Below, in pieces: positions 8,408 through 16,586 of a DNA stretch of 64,000 nucleotides. Both the position numbers and the translations under genes were made by a program. The notes under the pieces are model-generated. The model saw only the letters and a program-made list of their open reading frames with translations. It did not search any database and was not told the origin of the DNA. The DNA is from Aliisedimentitalea scapharcae (GTDB taxonomy: Bacteria > Pseudomonadota > Alphaproteobacteria > Rhodobacterales > Rhodobacteraceae). The stretch lies in the NCBI RefSeq assembly GCF_045277565.1, contig NZ_CP123586.1:62001-126000 (forward strand). The letters run 5' to 3'. How positions within the stretch are numbered: the stretch's first letter is position 1; every line of letters begins with the position of its first letter.

Positions 8408-9112
8408 ATGAAAGACATCCAGGACACAACCGGAATTCAGGCCGCGATCATCGAAGCGTTCAATTTCCGTCATGCCTGCAAGGTATTTGATCCCGAGCGC
8501 AAGATCAGCGAGCCAGAGTTTGCGACCATTCTTGAAGCGGCGCGTCTGTCGCCGACCTCGTTCGGGCATGAGCCCTTCAAGATTCTCATGATTCAGACGC
8601 CGGAAAAACGAGAACTGTTGCGCGAGTTTTCCTGGGGTGCGAATGGCATGATGAACGGCACCACCGGACAGTTGGGAACCGCAAGCCATTTCGGCATCAT
8701 CCTTGCCAGCACGGCGCAAACCATGACCGCCGGCTCCGATTACCTGCAGGACTTCTATCGTCAGGTGAAGCAGTTGCCAGACGAGGTGATCGAGATCTTC
8801 AACGGCGCCTATGGTAATTTCCAGCAGTCGGACCACAAGATCACCACCGACCGCGAAATCAGCGACTGGGCGGGGAAACAGGCCTATATCGTGCTGGCCA
8901 ACATGATGACCACCGGTGCGCTGATGGGCATCGATTCCTGCCCCATCGAGGGGTTCCAGATGGACGCGACCTCGCAGGCGTTGGAAGAGCAATTCGGGGT
9001 TGATCCGAAACTCTACAAGCCTGCCGTGATGTTCGCCTTTGGGTATCGCGCAGCTGACCCGGAATTCCCCAAGACTCGCCGTTCCATGAAAGACACTGTC
9101 AGCTGGTTCTAA
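8408..9112 (+). CDS. Nitroreductase-family NAD(P)H-dependent oxidoreductase
   Basis: A 234-residue FMN-dependent oxidoreductase of the nitroreductase (NfsB-like) family, likely a cytoplasmic dimer that reduces nitro, quinone or enone compounds with NAD(P)H. Family marks are FRHACKVFDPERKISEPEF with the FMN-phosphate Arg near the N-terminus, EAARLSPTSFGHEPFK, and the C-terminal substrate/FMN part around GALMGIDSCPIEGFQ. Length is normal. It is convergent with the LysR gene, with a hairpin between them. Physiological substrate unknown. Confidence 0.88.
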   Translation: MKDIQDTTGIQAAIIEAFNFRHACKVFDPERKISEPEFATILEAARLSPTSFGHEPFKILMIQTPEKRELLREFSWGANGMMNGTTGQLGTASHFGIILASTAQTMTAGSDYLQDFYRQVKQLPDEVIEIFNGAYGNFQQSDHKITTDREISDWAGKQAYIVLANMMTTGALMGIDSCPIEGFQMDATSQALEEQFGVDPKLYKPAVMFAFGYRAADPEFPKTRRSMKDTVSWF

Positions 9113-9122
9113 GCTTTGCCAG

Positions 9123-9149
9123 CCGGGGCAGGTATTGACCTTGTCCCGG
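9123..9149. terminator. Bidirectional terminator-like hairpin
   Basis: CCGGGGCA (9123-9130) pairs with TGTCCCGG (9142-9149), with one G-U pair, in the 43-base gap between the convergent nitroreductase and LysR genes. Confidence 0.5.
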
Positions 9150-9155
9150 CGGGTC

Positions 9156-10064
9156 TCAGCTTTGCTCCCAAGCGGGATTCCTGCCGATGTGTTCAAGCAG
9201 GAAATCTATGAACACCCTCACCTTTGCGGACAGGACATTGGCTTTGGGGTAAACCAGCCACAGCACTGAATCGTCCGCAACGTGGTAGTCCGGCAAAACG
9301 CGGATCAAACGGCCCGCCAAGAGGTCCTGATGGACGCTCCAGATCGAGTTTATCGAAATGCCTGCGCTTGCGATCGTTGCGATCTTTTGACTTAACCCAT
9401 CATCCATGATGAGCTGGCTGCGCGCATCTCGCGGGCTGTACACCCCGCTGGGACCTGTCGGCCCCGTCAGCGGGCGCGGTTCCTGATCCGCAAATGCGAT
9501 TAGATCGTGTTGGTTCAGATCTTTTGGGTGTAGCGGTGTGCCGTGTTCGGCGAGGTAATCCGGCGAAGCACAGAGAATGCGACGGTCGCTGGCCAGCTTG
9601 CGCCCTTTGAGGCTGGTGTCTTCCAGTGCAGCGTTTCTGAGAGCCAGATCAAAGCTTCCCTCGATCAGATCGAACCGGCTGTCCGAGAGACGCAAGTCCA
9701 GCGTGATGCCGGGATATTGCTTCAGGAACACTGGCAGGATCGGAGCGATATAGAGCTGCGCAAAGGTGCTGGGTGCAGTGAAGCGCAATTTGCCAGAGGG
9801 GGCTGCTTGCCCCTGTCCCAGAGCGGCGCGACCAGCCTCTTCTTGGGCAAGTATCTCGCGGGCAAAAGGCAGGAATTCGGCACCCTCCAGCGACAGCGCG
9901 ACTTTGCGAGTCGAGCGGTGTAACAGGTCCGCCCCAAGTGAATGCTCCAGCTTTGCAAGCCGCGCACTGGACACGGCAGGCGCAAGCCCAAGCTCACGCC
10001 CCGCAGCGCTGATGTTGAGCTTTTCCGCGGCCATTACGAACAGGCGAAGGCTGTCAGTATCCAT
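9156..10064 (-). CDS. LysR-family transcriptional regulator
   Basis: A 302-residue LysR-type regulator. The N-terminal winged helix-turn-helix (MDTDSLRLFVMAAEKLNISAAGRELG in parts) is followed by a LysR substrate-binding domain with SGKLRFTAPSTFAQLYIAP at the junction. It is transcribed divergently from the broken CmcJ/NvfI gene and the luciferase-like gene behind it, so these are its likely targets; the nitroreductase is another candidate. Effector unknown. Confidence 0.92.
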   Translation of the reverse strand: MDTDSLRLFVMAAEKLNISAAGRELGLAPAVSSARLAKLEHSLGADLLHRSTRKVALSLEGAEFLPFAREILAQEEAGRAALGQGQAAPSGKLRFTAPSTFAQLYIAPILPVFLKQYPGITLDLRLSDSRFDLIEGSFDLALRNAALEDTSLKGRKLASDRRILCASPDYLAEHGTPLHPKDLNQHDLIAFADQEPRPLTGPTGPSGVYSPRDARSQLIMDDGLSQKIATIASAGISINSIWSVHQDLLAGRLIRVLPDYHVADDSVLWLVYPKANVLSAKVRVFIDFLLEHIGRNPAWEQS

Positions 10065-10180
10065 CTCTTTATATCCATAATCCGAATTATCTATCCTGAA
10101 ATGGACGCTTTTTATCTGATTTTCAACATGTACTTTAATGGAAAGCCACTTTGGTGGCCCTGTTTCCCAAAGAGGCTGTC

Positions 10181-10606
10181 ATGCCCCAAACTGTCATGGT
10201 CAACTATCACGTCCACAGCCCCCGTCGTCAGGCGTTTCATATTGATGCGGGTGGTGTCGTGGGCACGGTTGTCTCGCCGGAACTTGGGGAAACCGAGGTG
10301 CCGTTGCGCAACCTGCGCGGTCCCGAGACGGATCTGACATTTGCCAGGGACGGCGTTGCCTTTATCTCGGCACCGACCAGGGTTCGGTCCTTTGTGACCG
10401 TCCAGGAGTGGCAGACAGATTATGATGCCGAACTGACAGCGCCGCTGACCCGCGGGGTTGGCACCAAAGAGGTGGCGGTATTTAACATTACGACAATAAG
10501 GGCTGCCGTTGGATGGGTGCAGTACCGTCGATCGGATGGAGAACCCCGGCCTCATTTCGATCCGCAAGAGCCTCGAAAGCCGCACATCGGGTCGGCTTTG
10601 AGATGA
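10181..10606 (+). pseudogene. Truncated CmcJ/NvfI-family oxidoreductase
   Basis: The start MPQTVMVNYHVHSPRRQAF and the stretch ELGETEVPLRNLRGPETDLTFARDG match the N-terminus of CmcJ/NvfI-type oxidoreductases, usually about 270 residues. Here recognisable homology stops after KEVAVFN (about residue 106). The last roughly 35 codons are unrelated, and a stop occurs at 10604-10606, so the region normally containing the rest of the fold, starting with the RPARNVHNDYS-type motif, is absent. ATG 10181 is preferred over 10151 because AAAGAGG precedes it. It is probably the remnant of a gene truncated by deletion or recombination. A short unrelated functional protein cannot be excluded. Confidence 0.65.
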
Positions 10607-10619
10607 CCTCGCAAGGACT

Positions 10620-11594
10620 ATGACAATGCTTGATACACTTGAGGCCCAAGGATTTGCCACGATCAACCGCGCTTATAATACGGTCTTTCGACCGGAGCGG
10701 CTGAGCCTTGGTCTGGTCATGCCGCTCGAAGCCTATCCCAATAGCGCTGTTCCGGCGATGGATCGCCATATCGAACGGGTTCAGCTGGCCGAAAAGCTGG
10801 GGTTCGCATCCGTGTGGCTGCGCGACGTGCCGTTCAATGTGCCGTCCTTTGGTGATGCGGGTCAGATTTTTGATCCCTTCGTTTACCTTGGTGCCTTGTC
10901 CATGACGACCAGCCAGATCGCGCTTGGCGTGGCCAGCATTGTGCTGCCACTGCGCCATCCGGCGCATGTGGCCAAGGCGGCGGCTTCGGTCGATGCTTTG
11001 TCAGGTGGGCGTCTGTTGCTGGGTGTTGCCTCGGGAGATCGGCGCGAAGAATACCCGGCAATGGGCATGAGCTTTACCGATCGCGGTAAGAGGTTCCGGG
11101 ACAGCATGGACTATATCCGCGCGATGGGCGAAGGTTATCCAAGCCTGAATAACGGCCAAGGGGCGCTATCCGGCGGCATGGATATGCTGCCGAAACCCGC
11201 CGGTAGTCGCCTGCCGGTCCTGATCACCGGCGGGAGCCAGCAATCCCCCGATTGGGTGGCTCAGAACGGCGACGGCTGGATGACCTATCCCCGTGACGCG
11301 ACCTCTCAGGGGCGCGTTGTCGCCGACTATCGCGCGCGGATCGCAGAGACCGGAGGTCAGAATAAACCGGTGATGCAATCCCTGTACGTGGATCTGGTGG
11401 CAGATGCGGACGCAACCCCGCGCCCAATCCATCTGGGGTTCCAGTCCGGCGTGAATTTCCTGCGCGGCTACCTGCAAGAGGTACAGGCACTGGGAATCAA
11501 TCACGTTGCCCTCAATCTGCGCTTCAACCACGCTGATATCGAAACCACGTTGCGGTGCCTGTCTGACGAATTGCTGCCCGACTTCTCTGTTTAA
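10620..11594 (+). CDS. Luciferase-like monooxygenase (LLM class)
   Basis: A 324-residue flavin-dependent monooxygenase of the bacterial luciferase superfamily, using reduced flavin and O2 on an unknown substrate. Signals are the TIM-barrel N-terminus LGLVMPLEAYPN, AEKLGFASVWLRDVPF, the central IALGVASIVLPLRHPAHVAKAA and GRLLLGVASGDRREEY. No flavin reductase gene is visible nearby, although the nitroreductase-family protein could supply reduced FMN. It follows the broken CmcJ-like gene by 13 bases and precedes the SDR gene by 10, so an operon controlled by the divergent LysR is likely. Confidence 0.9.
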   Translation: MTMLDTLEAQGFATINRAYNTVFRPERLSLGLVMPLEAYPNSAVPAMDRHIERVQLAEKLGFASVWLRDVPFNVPSFGDAGQIFDPFVYLGALSMTTSQIALGVASIVLPLRHPAHVAKAAASVDALSGGRLLLGVASGDRREEYPAMGMSFTDRGKRFRDSMDYIRAMGEGYPSLNNGQGALSGGMDMLPKPAGSRLPVLITGGSQQSPDWVAQNGDGWMTYPRDATSQGRVVADYRARIAETGGQNKPVMQSLYVDLVADADATPRPIHLGFQSGVNFLRGYLQEVQALGINHVALNLRFNHADIETTLRCLSDELLPDFSV

Positions 11595-11604
11595 GGAACC
11601 ATTC

Positions 11605-12393
11605 ATGTCCCAGATCATTCTCATCACCGGATCGACCGATGGCATCGGCTTGCTGACCGCCAAAACACTGGCCGAACGGGGCCACACGATCCTGTTGCAT
11701 GGCCGCAACCAAGCCAAGTTGGACAAGGCCGTGGCCGAAGTGGGTGGCACGACCGAGGCCTATGTCGCCGACCTGTCGAAATTGGCGGATGTCGAGGCCT
11801 TGGCGACGGCGATCCTTGAGCGACACGACCGGCTGGACGTGCTGATCAACAATGCAGGCGTCTACAAGGTGCCACAAACCAGAACGCCCGAAGGATTGGA
11901 CGTGCGCTTTGTGGTAAACACTTTTGCGCCCTGGGTGCTGACGCAGCGCCTATTGCCGATCATCCCACAGAAGGGTCGCATCGTGAACCTGTCCTCGGCC
12001 GCGCAGGCCGCTGTTGATGTCAAAGCTATGGCTGGGCAAGGCGCGCTTGACGACTTCAGCGCATATGCCCAAAGCAAGCTGGCAATCACAATATGGACAC
12101 AGGAACTGGCGCGTGACTTGTCCGAGGGTCCCGTAGTTCTGGCCGTGAACCCGGGGTCTCTGTTGGCCTCGAAAATGGTCAAGGAAGGGTTCGGCGTGGC
12201 CGGCAACGACCTGAGTATCGGTGCCGATATCCTGAGCCGAGCCGCGCTGGCCCCCGAATTTGCGACCGCCTCCGGTCAATACTTCGATAACGACTCCGGC
12301 GGTTTTGCGCGCCCCCATGCTGCGGCGCTGGATGCACAGCATGCAAATGCGGTGATGCAGGGAATCAATCAGACGATTGCGCTTATGCGGTGA
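11605..12393 (+). CDS. Short-chain dehydrogenase/reductase
   Basis: A 262-residue classical-type SDR. The NAD(P) motif is TGSTDGIG near residues 7-14, NNAG lies near residues 78-81 and the active site shows YAQSK with the Ser in NLSSAAQ. The start at 11605 is chosen over the in-frame ATG at 11506 because the latter overlaps the luciferase-like gene, while AAGGA sits a few bases before 11605. Probably works with the upstream monooxygenase. Substrate unknown. Confidence 0.92.
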   Translation: MSQIILITGSTDGIGLLTAKTLAERGHTILLHGRNQAKLDKAVAEVGGTTEAYVADLSKLADVEALATAILERHDRLDVLINNAGVYKVPQTRTPEGLDVRFVVNTFAPWVLTQRLLPIIPQKGRIVNLSSAAQAAVDVKAMAGQGALDDFSAYAQSKLAITIWTQELARDLSEGPVVLAVNPGSLLASKMVKEGFGVAGNDLSIGADILSRAALAPEFATASGQYFDNDSGGFARPHAAALDAQHANAVMQGINQTIALMR

Positions 12394-12469
12394 TATTTCG
12401 CTCTTCAATCAGCTAAATTCTCGGTCGCGATGGTGTCGTTCCTTGTCGCGACCGTTATTTATTCCGGGC

Positions 12470-12630
12470 AACAAGCATGGGTTGTTGCGGCGGGCAATTG
12501 ACGTCTCGCATGGGCCAACCCGTAAACGACAGAAGAACTTTGGCCGGTTCGAAGCGTCCAGGCAGGCTCAGAGGTTTCTTTCTGCGCACGATCAGATCAA
12601 TCTGTTCTGGCATCCCCGCTGCTCTCAGCT
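12470..12630 (+). pseudogene. IS6-family transposase remnant
   Basis: The plus-strand frame reads VSHGPTRKRQKNFGRF, then ASRQAQRFLSAHDQINLFW, which resembles the C-terminal part of IS6-type transposases (usual pattern VSHQPTRKRE..GRFKSPRQAQRFL.AHDQ). The preceding LLRRAID recalls the LWRAVD block that normally lies much earlier, so an internal deletion is likely. No catalytic core or terminal repeats are visible. It fills the 12394-12657 gap between the SDR and the Rossmann-protein gene. Confidence 0.55.
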
Positions 12631-12657
12631 CATTGAAAGATCCTTCCTCAAATCAAA

Positions 12658-13725
12658 TTACAAAACAGCCAACAGGGCCTGTGCCTGTGCTGCCGCGTTT
12701 TTTGTGGTCAGGGACCCAGGCGTACTGCCCAGAAGGTTGTGCAAACCCTCACAGGTCTCAGGGGTGTAGATGATCGTGCCATCCTCCGTGACGCTTTTGA
12801 TCCCGTCCCATGCCAGCGACTGTTCATTGACCGCAATTGCCTGGTCCAAGCTCCACTCTAGCGGCAAGTCCAGAACAATCCCGGACGTGCTGGCCTGGAC
12901 CGGATACCCGCCCAGCAACGCCCCAATCCCGGGCAAGTGGATCGATTGCGGTGACTCGGACGTAAGCGCCTGAAGGGCTCGGATCCCTGCCGAGGCCGTT
13001 ACCCGGTTGAAATGCAGGTCATAGGGAAACGGAAACGGGGCCCACAGTGCTTGGCTGGCGATCGGGCTGACGTCTTCCCCGTGCACGGTTGCCTTGATCA
13101 AATGTGGGGGCAGTTCCTTTGGAGTGGGTGCGTTCAGAACATAGTATTCAAACGCGTGCTGCGCCACCAACTGCACCCGCACCTCGTTGGGGCTGCAGCC
13201 TTTGATCCGCGCCACGTAGGATTGGATTTTTGCGATAGGTTCCTGCACATTTCCAATGCCGCACGTCGGCCCATAACCCGTGCGATTTAGCACGGCATTG
13301 ATTACATCTGGATAAGAGGCACCGATCCAGACCCCGTTGAAATTCGCCTCGGTCATCTGATCCCGCAGGGCAACCATCAAAGCCAGATGTAATGCCGTAT
13401 ATCCGGCAAACGGTAGGCTGGCAGCGGCCTCGTCCAGCTTCCACCAGGGTAACATGCTGGGTGCAGTAAATAGATAATCGGGCGCGATTTGATCCAGCTT
13501 TGCACCAAACCCCGGTGCGTTGAAATCCAGTTCTTCGGCAATGATGTTGGGGAAAAACCCTTCGATCCCGGCCCCGATCACGGCATTGTTGGCGCGAGCC
13601 TGGGCTTTGGCCTTGTCCCGGCTGGCCACGATGATCGTATCGAACAACTGAGACCGGGCCGCGGCTTCCAGCAAATGTGTGCCCAGCTCTCCCAAGGAAA
13701 GTACCATCAAGGTTGGCTTCGCCAT
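12658..13725 (-). CDS. NAD(P)-binding Rossmann-fold protein, function unknown
   Basis: A 355-residue protein opening with TLMVLSLGELGTHLLEAAAR, a GxGxxG-like dinucleotide site in which the glycines are partly replaced (SLGELG). The next strand ends VASRDKAKAQAR, which suggests NADP recognition. The remainder (PSMLPWW, GIGNVQEPIAKIQSYVA, HGEDVSPIASQALWAPFPFPYDLHFNR) loosely recalls the saccharopine/opine dehydrogenase group, but I cannot name the family. It is transcribed divergently from the XRE-cupin regulator, with a palindrome between them, and is therefore a likely target of that regulator. Confidence 0.65.
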   Translation of the reverse strand: MAKPTLMVLSLGELGTHLLEAAARSQLFDTIIVASRDKAKAQARANNAVIGAGIEGFFPNIIAEELDFNAPGFGAKLDQIAPDYLFTAPSMLPWWKLDEAAASLPFAGYTALHLALMVALRDQMTEANFNGVWIGASYPDVINAVLNRTGYGPTCGIGNVQEPIAKIQSYVARIKGCSPNEVRVQLVAQHAFEYYVLNAPTPKELPPHLIKATVHGEDVSPIASQALWAPFPFPYDLHFNRVTASAGIRALQALTSESPQSIHLPGIGALLGGYPVQASTSGIVLDLPLEWSLDQAIAVNEQSLAWDGIKSVTEDGTIIYTPETCEGLHNLLGSTPGSLTTKNAAAQAQALLAVL

Positions 13726-13795
13726 GGTGGCTCCTTTTCGATGATGAGCGCCGAGATCGAATCAAATCTTGTAAATGTCTATCGGAAAACGGCGT

Positions 13796-13813
13796 CGTTT
13801 CAAATATGAAACG
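13796..13813. promoter_or_regulatory. Operator candidate for the XRE-cupin regulator
   Basis: CGTTTCA and TGAAACG form a perfect 7-bp inverted repeat separated by AATA, placed centrally in the 188-base divergent region between the Rossmann-protein gene and the XRE-cupin gene. A weaker GTTTCTAGTACAAAC element lies at about 14663-14677, upstream of the gamma-glutamyltransferase gene. Confidence 0.55.
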
Positions 13814-13913
13814 ATTCCAGGTCACAGGACCACCCGCCAGAGAGACTGGTAAACCGCCCAAACGCCCGTAATATCCGTGCAGACAATCATGCAATGATCC
13901 GGACATCCGAAAA

Positions 13914-14504
13914 ATGCCGCCAACCGACACGCATAAACCCGACGCTGGGGATCCAGGTCAGATGAATATCGGAGAAACGCTTCGTCAAATGCGTGCAACC
14001 CGCGGCGTATCGCTGAGCCGCCTGGCGGAGAGAGCCAATGTCTCAAAATCCAACCTGTCAAAGATTGAAAACAACGTAATTTCACCAACCTTTGACATGA
14101 TGGGCAAGATCTCTCAGGGGTTGGGAGTGACCACATCCGAATTGCTGTCGCAGGGCAGGCTAACCACCGATATGCTGTCTTTTACCGATGCAGGAGAAGG
14201 AGGGAAATCTTCCAGCGGGCATTACGAGTTCGAATTTCTGTTTTCCGAACTCAGCAACCGGAAAATGATCCCGATCGTCACAACAATTCAGCCACATAAA
14301 TCCGAAATGATTTCATCCCCATCTTCTCATGGAGGCGAAGAATTTTTCTATGTGATCGACGGGATCGTAGACTTCCTGAGCGACGGCAAAGTGATAAAAA
14401 CCATGAAGAAAGGTGACGCTGTCTATTTCAGCAGCGGATTGCAACATCTTGCTGTAAATCAACAGCCTCACCCGGCCCAACTGCTGTGGGTCTGGCTTGC
14501 TTGA
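13914..14504 (+). CDS. XRE-family regulator with C-terminal cupin domain
   Basis: A 196-residue regulator (181 if it starts at the second ATG, 13962, before which AGG is visible). The N-terminal HTH_3 domain includes LRQMRATRGVSLSRLAERA and SKSNLSKIENN. The C-terminal half is a cupin that would sense a small ligand, with HGGEEFFYVIDGIVDFL and a final block ending LLWVWLA. Regulators of this architecture commonly control amino-acid, polyamine or phosphonate catabolism. It is divergent from the Rossmann-protein gene and lies upstream of the gamma-glutamyltransferase gene, so it probably controls the 12658-19520 set. Confidence 0.9.
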   Translation: MPPTDTHKPDAGDPGQMNIGETLRQMRATRGVSLSRLAERANVSKSNLSKIENNVISPTFDMMGKISQGLGVTTSELLSQGRLTTDMLSFTDAGEGGKSSSGHYEFEFLFSELSNRKMIPIVTTIQPHKSEMISSPSSHGGEEFFYVIDGIVDFLSDGKVIKTMKKGDAVYFSSGLQHLAVNQQPHPAQLLWVWLA

Positions 14505-14700
14505 GCATCACACGGGTCTGAACGCTGGTCGGTCCTGAACCCCTTACCACGTATGTGTTCACAGGTCAGGGCCGCGTTAACCAATGGGCTAACCCTCAAA
14601 CTCTTGGTATGAATGAGGGAGCCTCGGGGGCAGGTCAGGCAAACTTTGGTCCGCCCAATATGTTTCTAGTACAAACACACCCAAAGGAGAGAATCCAAGC

Positions 14701-16296
14701 ATGCGTAATCTCGAACTCCCCGGCCGGTCTCCTGTGATTGCCACAACTGCTGTCGCGGCAACGTCACACCATCTGGCCACTCAGACCGCGATTGCGATCT
14801 TGCAAAAAGGCGGCAATGCCATGGACGCCGCCATCGCTGCCTGCGCTGTTCAATGTGTTGTCGAACCCCAGTCGACCGGGATTGGTGGAGATTGCTTTTG
14901 CATGTATGCACCCAAAGGCAGCGACGACTATGTCGCCTTCAATGGGTCAGGTCGTGCTCCCGCAGCTGCGACTCCCGAATGGTTTGCCGAACAGGGTATC
15001 ACCAGAATCCAGCAACAAAGCGCCCATGCGGTCACTATTCCTGGTGCTGTTGATGCCTGGGATACACTGCACCGTGACCACGGCGTCCTGCCTTTTGCCG
15101 ATGTCCTGCAACCTGCAATCGATTATGCCCAAAACGGATATCCGATCGCCTCGCGGGTCAGCGTAGATTTTGCGCGCAACCTTGGCCTGCTGCAAGGTTG
15201 CGAACATGCGTCTCGGGTGTTTTTGCCGGGTGGTCAATCTGTGCCAGAGGGACATGTTCACAAACAGCCTGATCTTGGTCGAACGCTGGAAAAGATTGCG
15301 ACCCAGGGTCGTGACGGCTTTTACACCAGCGACGTAGCCGAGGACATGGTGACCTTTCTGCAGGGTCATGGTGGTTTGCACACAATGGAGGATTTCGCCA
15401 ACGTCCAAGGCGATTATGTAACTCCGATCAAAGCACGCTACCACGGCTATGACGTCTACCAATGTCCACCGAACGGACAGGGTGTCATTGCGCTGATGTT
15501 GCTCAAACTGATGGAACGATTCGAGAAAGAAGGTGATACCCCGATCAACCTGAATCGGATTCACCAGGAGATCGAAGCGGGCCGTCTGACCTACCATCAG
15601 AGGGATTGCTACGTCGCAGATCCTGAACACGCGCAGGTTCCGGTTGAGTGGCTGTTATCCGATGAAAACATCGACAATCTTTACAACACGATCCAGGCAG
15701 ATCAGGCACTCACCGAGATGCCGGATTTCACCCCTCCCGTTCATCACGATACGGTCTATATAACCGTCGTCGACAAGGACAGGAACGCCTGTAGCTTCAT
15801 CAACACCTTGTTCCACAATTTCGGGACGGGTTTGATGGCCCCTAGGTCTGGCGTCTTGTTGCACTGCCGTGGCATGGGGTTTTCACTCGACTCCGAACAT
15901 CCCAATTGTATCGCCCCGAACAAACGCCCGCTGCATACCATCATTCCCGGAATGGTGGCCAAAGATGGAAAAACAGTCATGTCCTATGGTGTGATGGGCG
16001 GTGCCTATCAGGCCTTTGGGCACATGCAATTCCTGTCCCGCTTCCTGCAATACGGGTTCGACATACAGGAAGCTCAGGATTTGCCCCGTTTCTTTCCAAA
16101 CCCCATCACAGGGAACATCGATTGCGAAGGAACACTGCCTGACGATATTACGGAGGATCTCAGAGCTCGTGGGCATCGGATTGACGCTGCCAAGGTCCCA
16201 ATCGGGGGATCACAAGCCATCTGGATCGACTGGGACAAAGGCACTTTGACCGGCGGATCGGACCCTCGCAAAGACGGCTGTGCCGCCGGGTATTGA
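14701..16296 (+). CDS. Gamma-glutamyltransferase family protein
   Basis: A 531-residue Ntn-hydrolase of the gamma-glutamyltransferase family, which hydrolyses or transfers gamma-glutamyl groups from glutathione or other gamma-glutamyl compounds. The N-terminal GGNAMDAAIAACAVQCVVEP and STGIGGD blocks are canonical. The self-cleavage nucleophile is probably Thr351 in HHDTVYITVVD, followed by the family-type CSFINT. No signal peptide is visible at the N-terminus (MRNLELPGRSPVIATT), so it may act in the cytoplasm, unlike periplasmic Ggt. The start has a good AAGGAGAG site. It is followed by the convergent binding-protein gene, which suggests uptake and breakdown of small gamma-glutamyl or related peptides. 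Confidence 0.9.
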   Translation: MRNLELPGRSPVIATTAVAATSHHLATQTAIAILQKGGNAMDAAIAACAVQCVVEPQSTGIGGDCFCMYAPKGSDDYVAFNGSGRAPAAATPEWFAEQGITRIQQQSAHAVTIPGAVDAWDTLHRDHGVLPFADVLQPAIDYAQNGYPIASRVSVDFARNLGLLQGCEHASRVFLPGGQSVPEGHVHKQPDLGRTLEKIATQGRDGFYTSDVAEDMVTFLQGHGGLHTMEDFANVQGDYVTPIKARYHGYDVYQCPPNGQGVIALMLLKLMERFEKEGDTPINLNRIHQEIEAGRLTYHQRDCYVADPEHAQVPVEWLLSDENIDNLYNTIQADQALTEMPDFTPPVHHDTVYITVVDKDRNACSFINTLFHNFGTGLMAPRSGVLLHCRGMGFSLDSEHPNCIAPNKRPLHTIIPGMVAKDGKTVMSYGVMGGAYQAFGHMQFLSRFLQYGFDIQEAQDLPRFFPNPITGNIDCEGTLPDDITEDLRARGHRIDAAKVPIGGSQAIWIDWDKGTLTGGSDPRKDGCAAGY

Positions 16297-16540
16297 CGCG
16301 CCACTAAGACCTGAACCGGCGCACGCTGTATCAGCCTCGCCATTCCTTGAGCCCCTAAAGGCGCGCGTTCCAAATCGGGGCGGCGTGGCTTGACGTCGCA
16401 AACCCTTGCCCGCGTGTCGAAAGGAAACGGGGGCGGTTGCAGATGTATGTAAGTCCTCTGTGAAAACAGGAGTCTGGTGTTTCGCGCCGGACGGTGCGTT
16501 TCCAGGGGCAATCGGGATGCCCGCGTGTCTTTAGGTAGGC

Positions 16541-16578
16541 TCCCGCCCCTGGTCCACCATTGCGGCCCAGGGGCGGGA
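16541..16578 (-). terminator. Strong hairpin after the peptide-type binding protein gene
   Basis: A perfect 12-bp stem (TCCCGCCCCTGG / CCAGGGGCGGGA) with a 14-base loop lies 9 bases beyond the minus-strand stop at 16587. There is no clear U-run. The rest of 16297-16540 shows no supportable gene. Confidence 0.6.
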
Positions 16579-16586
16579 TCAGTTCG

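Noticed and set aside
16297..16540. Possible riboswitch or small RNA in the gap before the GGT/binding-protein terminator
   Set aside because: Some GC-rich pairing is visible, but no conserved riboswitch core was recognised.
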